Assembly: GCA_007121175.1 (NCBI GenBank)
Contig: SKMG01000263.1
Coordinates: forward strand, 1 to 8,790
Source: Trueperaceae bacterium
GTDB lineage: Bacteria; Deinococcota; Deinococci; Deinococcales; Trueperaceae
Direction of reading: 5' to 3'
DNA: 8,790 bases
How positions within the stretch are numbered: position 1 is the first letter of the stretch; the number at the start of each line of letters is the position of its first letter. Below are positions 1 through 8,790 of this stretch, piece after piece. Under the pieces are notes generated by a model. It made no database searches. It saw only the letters and a program-made list of their open reading frames with translations, and was not told the DNA's origin. The translations under genes were made by a program, and so were the position numbers.

Positions 1-1341
<1,341 letters not shown>

Positions 1342-1351
1342 GGAGCTGACT

Positions 1352-5941
<4,590 letters not shown>

Positions 5942-5965
5942 GCGCCGCCGGCTGCCACTACCAGA

Positions 5966-5993
5966 CGCGGGCGGACCTTCGGGTCCGCCCGCG
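5966..5993 (+). terminator. Hairpin terminator of the rpoBC operon
   Basis: A perfect 12-bp GC-rich stem (5966-5977 pairing with 5982-5993) closes on a UUCG tetraloop with a C-G closing pair, the exceptionally stable cUUCGg type. It starts 25 bases after the rpoC stop codon. The bases that follow (CTGCTGTCTTC) are only moderately T-rich, so this is a weak-tail intrinsic terminator or an RNA 3'-end stabiliser. Position and symmetry make the end-of-operon role likely. Confidence 0.8.
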
Positions 5994-6056
5994 CTGCTGT
6001 CTTCACCCCCCAGAGCGCACGGTCGCGCGCGGCCGCGGCGGAAGCCCGAACCGGCG

Positions 6057-6065
6057 TGCTAGCCT
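6057..6065 (+). promoter_or_regulatory. Extended -10 promoter element, leaderless-type spacing
   Basis: TGC followed by TAGCCT fits the extended -10 pattern TGn-TANNNT. It ends six bases before the GTG at 6072. In Deinococcus, a TANNNT box placed about seven bases before the start codon marks leaderless mRNAs (established for D. deserti). No convincing -35 hexamer is seen upstream in the GC-rich stretch. There is also no Shine-Dalgarno before 6072, which fits leaderless translation. The element lies downstream of the rpoC terminator, so the gene probably has its own transcript. Confidence 0.5.
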
Positions 6066-6071
6066 CGCGCC

Positions 6072-6551
6072 GTGGGGGGCGCCGTCGAAGGCTCCATCGC
6101 GCCGCCGGAGGCGCTCGAGGTGGCGTCCGCCGCCATGGTCGGGCTCGATCCCGGCCGGCGCATAGGCGTCGCTTGGGTGAGCGCGGACGGCACCTTGCTC
6201 GGCAGCGCCATCGTCGAGCTCACGGAGCTGCAACGCCTTCCGCTACCGAGCGGGGCGCAGGTCGTGCTGGGTGACGGCACGGGCAGCCGCGCGCTGGCGG
6301 CCGCGCTGGCCGCGCTCGGCGTCGAGGCCGAACCGATCGACGAGACAGGCAGCAGCGAGGAGGGCCGCAGGCTCTACTGGCGCCGGCATCCGGCGCGCGG
6401 CATCGCGCGCTTGCTGCCGCCGGGCCTGCGCTCGCCGCCGCGCCCCATCGACGACTTCGCCGCCTACGCGATCGCGTTACGAGCGCTCGCGGGTGTCGGG
6501 CGGCGCGCCTCGAGCCCCGATGCCGGCCGTCACGAGCGCCCCCCGCCGTGA
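6072..6551 (+). CDS. RuvC/YqgF-like RNase H-fold protein (putative resolvase or nuclease)
   Basis: A 159-residue protein with the pattern of the RuvC/YqgF branch of the RNase H fold. VGLDPGRRIGVAWV (residues 23-36) forms the first strand pair with catalytic candidate D26. VVLGDGTGS has D68. IDETGSSEEGRRLYW supplies E91. The final helix carries RPIDDFAAYAIALRAL with D127 and D128. This acidic set resembles the two-metal nuclease centre of RuvC, and the central DET block recalls the DER block of YqgF, which in other bacteria matures 16S rRNA. It is not canonical YqgF or RuvC, so the substrate is open. The GTG start at 6072 is supported by an upstream -10 box. ATG 6135 (residue 22), preceded by GAGGTG at 6117-6122, is a serious alternative that would leave D26 at residue 5. 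The C-terminal tail after about residue 141 is low-complexity, and its last codons form the left arm of a hairpin. The gene lies between rpoC and convergent carD. Confidence 0.8.
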   Translation: MGGAVEGSIAPPEALEVASAAMVGLDPGRRIGVAWVSADGTLLGSAIVELTELQRLPLPSGAQVVLGDGTGSRALAAALAALGVEAEPIDETGSSEEGRRLYWRRHPARGIARLLPPGLRSPPRPIDDFAAYAIALRALAGVGRRASSPDAGRHERPPP

Positions 6552-6570
6552 CGGGGGGCGCTCGTGACGG
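6527..6570. terminator. 19-bp perfect hairpin between convergent genes, probable bidirectional terminator
   Basis: Bases 6527-6545 pair perfectly with 6552-6570 around a 6-base loop (6546-6551). The loop contains the TGA stop codon (6549-6551) of the RuvC-like gene, and the left arm encodes its last residues. The structure lies 36 bases beyond the carD stop codon, so it can serve transcripts from both sides. Neither side has a T-run, so if it terminates it does so through stem strength, or it may instead protect RNA 3' ends. Confidence 0.75.
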
Positions 6571-6606
6571 AACGCCGGCGGCCGCGAGCCGCGGGCGCTT
6601 CCGGGG

Positions 6607-7113
6607 TCAGTTCAGCTCGTCTTCCTCGCCCGCATCGATCATCGCCCGCGCCTCGGCCTGGCTGATGTCGAGCACTGCGCTCACTTCGCCGGCGAGCAGT
6701 CGCAGGGCCCGCCGGTACGCCTGGCGGTCGAGGTCCGGCAGGCCTCGCTCGAGATCCCAGCGTCGCAGCTCGGAGGCGAGCGTGGCGATCTGGTACGGGT
6801 CGCCGCTGGTCAAGATGTCGGTCACCTTGCGGTGGCGAGCGGCCCACTGCTTGGGCAGCGTGATCCGGCCGTGCTGCAGGCGCTCGAGCACGGCCTGCAC
6901 CTCGTCCTTGGTGAGGGCCGGCCGCAGTCCTGCTTCTTGCGGTGCATGGACGGGCACGAAGGCTCGCGAGGTGCCGTTCGGGAAGTCCACCTGGTAGTAG
7001 TTGTGATCGCTGCCGGCCACGGTCTTGACCGTGGTTCCCGACACGATACCGACGCCGTACGGTGGCAGCACGACCTGATCACCGCTCTTGAACGTCTTGG
7101 GCGAGTCTTTCAA
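6607..7113 (-). CDS. carD: CarD family transcription factor (RNA polymerase-binding)
   Basis: A 168-residue protein that closely matches Thermus CarD (about 164 residues). The N-terminal Tudor-like RNA polymerase-interaction domain spans about residues 7-62 (GDQVVLPPYGVGIVSG, YYQVDFPNGTSRAFVP). The rest is the helical DNA-binding domain, with LPKQWAARHRK at 87-97. W90 corresponds to the Thermus and mycobacterial tryptophan that wedges into the minor groove at the upstream edge of the transcription bubble. RGLPDLDRQAYRRAL follows at about 123-137. The protein ends in acidic EEDELN, as in Thermus. CarD binds the beta subunit and stabilises open promoter complexes, notably at ribosomal and housekeeping promoters. 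The start is TTG 7113, chosen because AAGGGAG lies seven bases upstream and the N-terminus fits the family. The gene is convergent with the RuvC-like gene and appears to have its own promoter and a long leader. Confidence 0.96.
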   Translation of the reverse strand: MKDSPKTFKSGDQVVLPPYGVGIVSGTTVKTVAGSDHNYYQVDFPNGTSRAFVPVHAPQEAGLRPALTKDEVQAVLERLQHGRITLPKQWAARHRKVTDILTSGDPYQIATLASELRRWDLERGLPDLDRQAYRRALRLLAGEVSAVLDISQAEARAMIDAGEEDELN

Positions 7114-7120
7114 TGGACGG

Positions 7121-7127
7121 CTCCCTT
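7121..7127 (-). promoter_or_regulatory. Ribosome binding site that fixes the TTG start of carD
   Basis: Read on the minus strand this is AAGGGAG, seven bases before TTG 7113-7111. The strong match and normal spacing justify the rare TTG start. The right arm of a possible leader hairpin (7128-7133) touches its 5' edge. Confidence 0.75.
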
Positions 7128-7152
7128 CGACCGACGCGGTCGTCCCGACCGC
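7128..7152 (-). promoter_or_regulatory. Mutually exclusive leader hairpins next to the carD ribosome binding site
   Basis: Three arms lie in a row. Bases 7146-7152 can pair with 7136-7142 (7 bp, 3-base loop). Bases 7137-7142 can instead pair with 7128-7133 (6 bp, 3-base loop). The middle arm is shared, so only one hairpin can form at a time. The second one ends directly against the Shine-Dalgarno. The base pairing is seen in the sequence; any control of carD translation is inference, and short GC stems also arise by chance at this base composition. Confidence 0.35.
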
Positions 7153-7204
7153 TACTCGATCGCGGCGAAATGCGTCAGCGGTTGGCGCGGGTGGTAGTGG
7201 GGTG

Positions 7205-7233
7205 GCTGAGATCGTCGGGGGACGGGGCTCAGC
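7205..7233 (-). promoter_or_regulatory. Possible stem-loop near the 5' end of the carD leader
   Basis: GCTGAG (7205-7210) and CTCAGC (7228-7233) form a 6-bp stem around a 17-base G-rich/C-rich loop, a few bases downstream of the expected transcription start near 7241. It is a weak structure by itself and is listed because it falls within an otherwise featureless leader of about 128 nt. Confidence 0.25.
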
Positions 7234-7247
7234 TCCATCACTTGCCG

Positions 7248-7256
7248 ATTGTAGCA
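7248..7256 (-). promoter_or_regulatory. Extended -10 promoter for carD
   Basis: On the minus strand this reads TGC then TACAAT, an extended -10 box with one mismatch to TATAAT. The hexamer 17 bases upstream (7271-7276, ATGCAA on the minus strand) is a poor -35, as expected for an extended -10 promoter. The start would be near 7241, giving a leader of about 128 nt. It is the only TANNNT match on this strand in the 183-bp gap. The box lies about 43 bases past the transporter stop codon, so carD can be expressed independently of that gene. Confidence 0.6.
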
Positions 7257-7296
7257 GACCGGAGCGCCCTTTGCATGCCCTCGCTGGACGATCGTC

Positions 7297-8214
7297 TCAC
7301 GTCCCTGACGCGTCGGGCAAGACTGCGGCGCCGCGCGACCGGATGGTCAACAAGACGCCCAGCAGCACCAGCGCCGCTCCTATCAAGGTCAGCCCAGCGG
7401 GCACCTCGGTGAACAGCCACCAGGCCGCCAGGCCCGCGCCGACGGGCTCGAGCAATGTGGCGGTGGCCACCTTGGTGGGCTCGAGGTGTCTGATCGCGTA
7501 GTTGATGCCCGTGTGGCCGATCAGTTGCGGCACCAGCGCCAGCAGCACGATGTACAGCACCGTCGCGGCCGGATAGCCCAGGTAGGCGTGCCCCAGCAGG
7601 AACGGGAGCGGCAACAGCACCAGCGCGGCGACGGCGTAGGCGACCCCCACATAGGCCTGCAGCGACAGGCCATGACGCTGCGCGCTACGGCCCAGCAGCA
7701 GGTAGCCCGCTCCCGAGACCGCGCCGACGAGCGCCAGTCCGTTGCCCAGGAGCGGCGCAGGGGCGCTCGCCGGCGCCGCGAGGTCCCCGAAGGCGATGAC
7801 GGCGCCGCCGGCGACGGCCGTGAGCACGCCCAGCAGGACCGTCAGCGTCGGGGCCTGTCCGAGCACCAGCCACGCCAGCACCGCCACCCACAGCGGAATG
7901 GTCGCGACGAGCGTGACCGAGGCTGCTACCGTCGTCAAGCCGAGCGAGCTGATCCAGGTGGCGAAGTGGATACCCAGGAGCACGCCCGCCGCCACGCTCG
8001 CGAGGCCGTTGGCCCTCGTCAGGGGGGTGCGACGCAGCGCGCGCACCGTCCAGGGCAACAGCACTAGGCAGGCGATCGCCATGCGCCAGAAGGCCACGAC
8101 CACGCCCGGGGCGTCGGCGAGCCGGACGAAGATCGCAGCCAGGCTCACCGCCGCGATCGCGATCGCCATCACCAGGAGCACGCGGCCAGCGGGCGGATGC
8201 GTCACGCGCGGCAT
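7297..8214 (-). CDS. EamA/DMT-superfamily transporter, ten membrane helices
   Basis: A 305-residue integral membrane protein of usual length for the EamA family (drug/metabolite transporter superfamily). Ten hydrophobic segments are visible at about residues 11-33, 37-58, 70-90, 95-117, 122-143, 155-175, 187-208, 216-237, 246-268 and 272-292, arranged as two five-helix repeats. Family-like blocks are AFWRMAIA (41-48), SVTLVATIPLWVAVLAWL (99-116) and, in the second half, LEPVGAGLAAWWLFTE (255-270). Such proteins usually export metabolites, amino acids or drugs, or take part in uptake; the substrate cannot be read from sequence. ATG 8214 is preceded by GGGGAG at nine bases. An in-frame GTG at 8205-8203 (codon 4) sits seven bases after a TANNNT box and may be the true leaderless start. 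The gene is divergent from the GH1 gene across 33 bp and upstream of carD on the same strand. Confidence 0.9.
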   Translation of the reverse strand: MPRVTHPPAGRVLLVMAIAIAAVSLAAIFVRLADAPGVVVAFWRMAIACLVLLPWTVRALRRTPLTRANGLASVAAGVLLGIHFATWISSLGLTTVAASVTLVATIPLWVAVLAWLVLGQAPTLTVLLGVLTAVAGGAVIAFGDLAAPASAPAPLLGNGLALVGAVSGAGYLLLGRSAQRHGLSLQAYVGVAYAVAALVLLPLPFLLGHAYLGYPAATVLYIVLLALVPQLIGHTGINYAIRHLEPTKVATATLLEPVGAGLAAWWLFTEVPAGLTLIGAALVLLGVLLTIRSRGAAVLPDASGT

Positions 8215-8218
8215 AGTA
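8213..8218 (-). promoter_or_regulatory. Candidate -10 box for the transporter gene
   Basis: On the minus strand this is TACTAT, a TANNNT box. It overlaps the annotated ATG, so a transcript starting about seven bases later would begin at the in-frame GTG 8205-8203. This mirrors the arrangement at the GH1 gene on the other strand. No -35 hexamer is evident. Confidence 0.45.
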
Positions 8219-8233
8219 CCGCGCTCCCCGCGG

Positions 8234-8239
8234 TACGAT
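8234..8239 (+). promoter_or_regulatory. Candidate -10 box for the GH1 gene, leaderless-type spacing
   Basis: TACGAT fits TANNNT and ends eight bases before GTG 8248. No Shine-Dalgarno precedes that GTG, which supports leaderless translation as described for Deinococcus. The ATG at 8238-8240 is out of frame with the GH1 protein. Confidence 0.5.
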
Positions 8240-8247
8240 GCCTGGTC

Positions 8248-8790
8248 GTGAGCCACGACAGGACGTCGCCATCGCCCTTTCCAGACTCGTTCACCTGGGG
8301 TGTCTCGACCGCCGCCTATCAGATCGAGGGAGCGGTTGCGGTGGACGGCCGCGGCCTGAGCATCTGGGACGTGTTCAGCCACACGCCGGGCAAGGTGGCT
8401 CGGGGCGACACCGGCGACGTCGCTTGCGACCACTACCACCGCTGGCACGAGGACCTGGAGCTGCTCCGTGAGCTCGGGGTGGGCGCGTATCGCTTCTCGA
8501 TCGCGTGGCCGCGCTGGATGCCGCTGGGGGAAGGCCCCGTCAACGCGGCCGGCCGCGACTTCTACGATCGCCTCGTCGATCGGCTCGTCGAGATCGGCGT
8601 CGAGCCCTGGCCGTGCCTCTACCACTGGGACCTGCCGCAGGCACTCCAGGAGCGCGGCGGCTGGACCTCCCGCGACATCGTCGACCGTTTCGGCGACTAC
8701 GCCGAGTCGGTGATGGCCGTGCTCGGCGACCGCGTGCGGCACGTGGCGCTGCTCAACGAGCCCAACGGCGTCGGGCTGCTCGGGCACCTG
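8248..8790 (+). CDS. Glycoside hydrolase family 1 beta-glucosidase-like enzyme, N-terminal part
   Basis: The window ends inside this gene: 181 residues are visible of a family that usually has 430-460. GH1 enzymes hydrolyse beta-linked glucosides, galactosides or related sugars by a retaining mechanism in a (beta/alpha)8 barrel. The N-terminus shows FPDSFTWGVSTAAYQIEG (residues 11-28, Q25 being the sugar-binding glutamine), then GRGLSIWDVFSHTPGKV, the DHYHRWHEDLELLRELG helix, YRFSIAWPR, and LYHWDLPQ with H126 and W127. LLNEP carries N170 and the acid/base E171. The usual T before xNEP is L169 minus one (L168) here, a minor departure. The nucleophile motif lies beyond the window. No signal peptide is seen, so it is probably cytoplasmic. 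GTG 8248 was chosen because the family fold starts a few residues later and a -10 box lies just upstream. It is divergent from the transporter gene. Confidence 0.93.
   Translation, partial: MSHDRTSPSPFPDSFTWGVSTAAYQIEGAVAVDGRGLSIWDVFSHTPGKVARGDTGDVACDHYHRWHEDLELLRELGVGAYRFSIAWPRWMPLGEGPVNAAGRDFYDRLVDRLVEIGVEPWPCLYHWDLPQALQERGGWTSRDIVDRFGDYAESVMAVLGDRVRHVALLNEPNGVGLLGHL

Larger units (their letters stand above)
8210..8242. repeat. Near-perfect inverted repeat spanning the divergent promoter region
   Basis: The arms 8210-8223 and 8229-8242 match at 13 of 14 positions around the 5-base spacer CTCCC. The inner eight positions (GTACCGCG / CGCGGTAC) are perfect. The repeat occupies almost the whole gap between the transporter and GH1 start codons and contains both candidate -10 boxes. 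It may be an operator for a dimeric regulator, or simply two copies of one promoter motif in opposite orientation. Confidence 0.7.

Noticed and set aside
6582..6594. Short CCGCG / CGCGG inverted repeat between the two convergent genes.
   Set aside because: Only 5 bp with a 3-base loop; common in GC-rich DNA and overshadowed by the 19-bp hairpin next to it.
7114..7296. Possible small gene in the gap between the carD start and the transporter stop.
   Set aside because: Frames crossing the gap have no family motif or ribosome binding site; the carD promoter and leader explain the region better.
7287..7296. Perfect 10-bp palindrome GACGATCGTC beside the transporter stop codon, about 50 bases upstream of the carD start of transcription.
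   Set aside because: A 10-bp palindrome is expected several times by chance in a window of this size, and no second copy was noticed near it.
7486..8067. A 193-codon + strand open frame opposite the transporter gene.
   Set aside because: Gln/Arg/His-rich shadow of a membrane-protein gene read in reverse; no start signals or motif.
8238..8471. ATG-initiated frame from 8238 as the start of the rightmost gene.
   Set aside because: It is out of frame with the GH1 sequence, which is read from GTG 8248; the product has no recognisable motif.
8215..8787. A 191-residue N-terminal extension of the transporter frame, antisense to the GH1 gene.
   Set aside because: The extension lacks membrane or family features and overlaps a clear GH1 coding region; the transporter fold begins just after 8214.

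Overview
The window is a high-GC bacterial chromosome segment. It holds the 3' end of rpoB, complete rpoC, a small RNase H-fold (RuvC/YqgF-like) gene, carD, an EamA/DMT-type transporter gene and the 5' part of a glycoside hydrolase family 1 gene. The RNA polymerase sequences point to the phylum Deinococcota (Deinococcus-Thermus). RpoB, RpoC and CarD align, from memory, nearly colinearly with the Thermus proteins. RpoC also carries the large insertion of about 300 residues between its N-terminal zinc finger and its conserved core that is known from Thermus and Deinococcus. The genus cannot be fixed from this window; a mesophilic or Truepera-like lineage is only a guess.

Layout. Positions 1-5941 carry the rpoB-rpoC operon on the + strand with a 10-nt spacer, closed by a perfect 12-bp hairpin with a UUCG loop (5966-5993). 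A short gene follows (6072-6551, +) with an extended -10 box placed as in leaderless genes. Its last codons and stop codon form the left arm and loop of a 19-bp hairpin shared with the convergent carD gene (6607-7113, -). carD has a TTG start, a clear Shine-Dalgarno sequence, a leader of about 128 nt with possible alternative hairpins, and its own extended -10 promoter. Upstream of it on the same strand lies a 305-residue, ten-helix EamA transporter gene (7297-8214, -). This is divergent from a GH1 beta-glycosidase gene (8248 to the window end, +). The 33-bp gap between the two start codons is almost filled by a 13/14-matched inverted repeat that contains a TANNNT -10 box on each strand.

How the genes relate. 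rpoB and rpoC encode the catalytic core of RNA polymerase. CarD is a global transcription factor that binds RNA polymerase and stabilises open complexes, so its position beside rpoBC is thematically neat, although it is transcribed separately. The transporter/GH1 pair shares one symmetric promoter region and may be co-regulated, perhaps for glycoside or small-metabolite handling; this is inference.

I see no tRNA, rRNA, CRISPR array, insertion sequence, phage gene or defence system. Most of the window is ordinary housekeeping sequence. The second-look points are the small regulatory architectures: the symmetric divergent promoter, the stop codon in a hairpin loop, the carD leader, and the poorly characterised RuvC-like gene.
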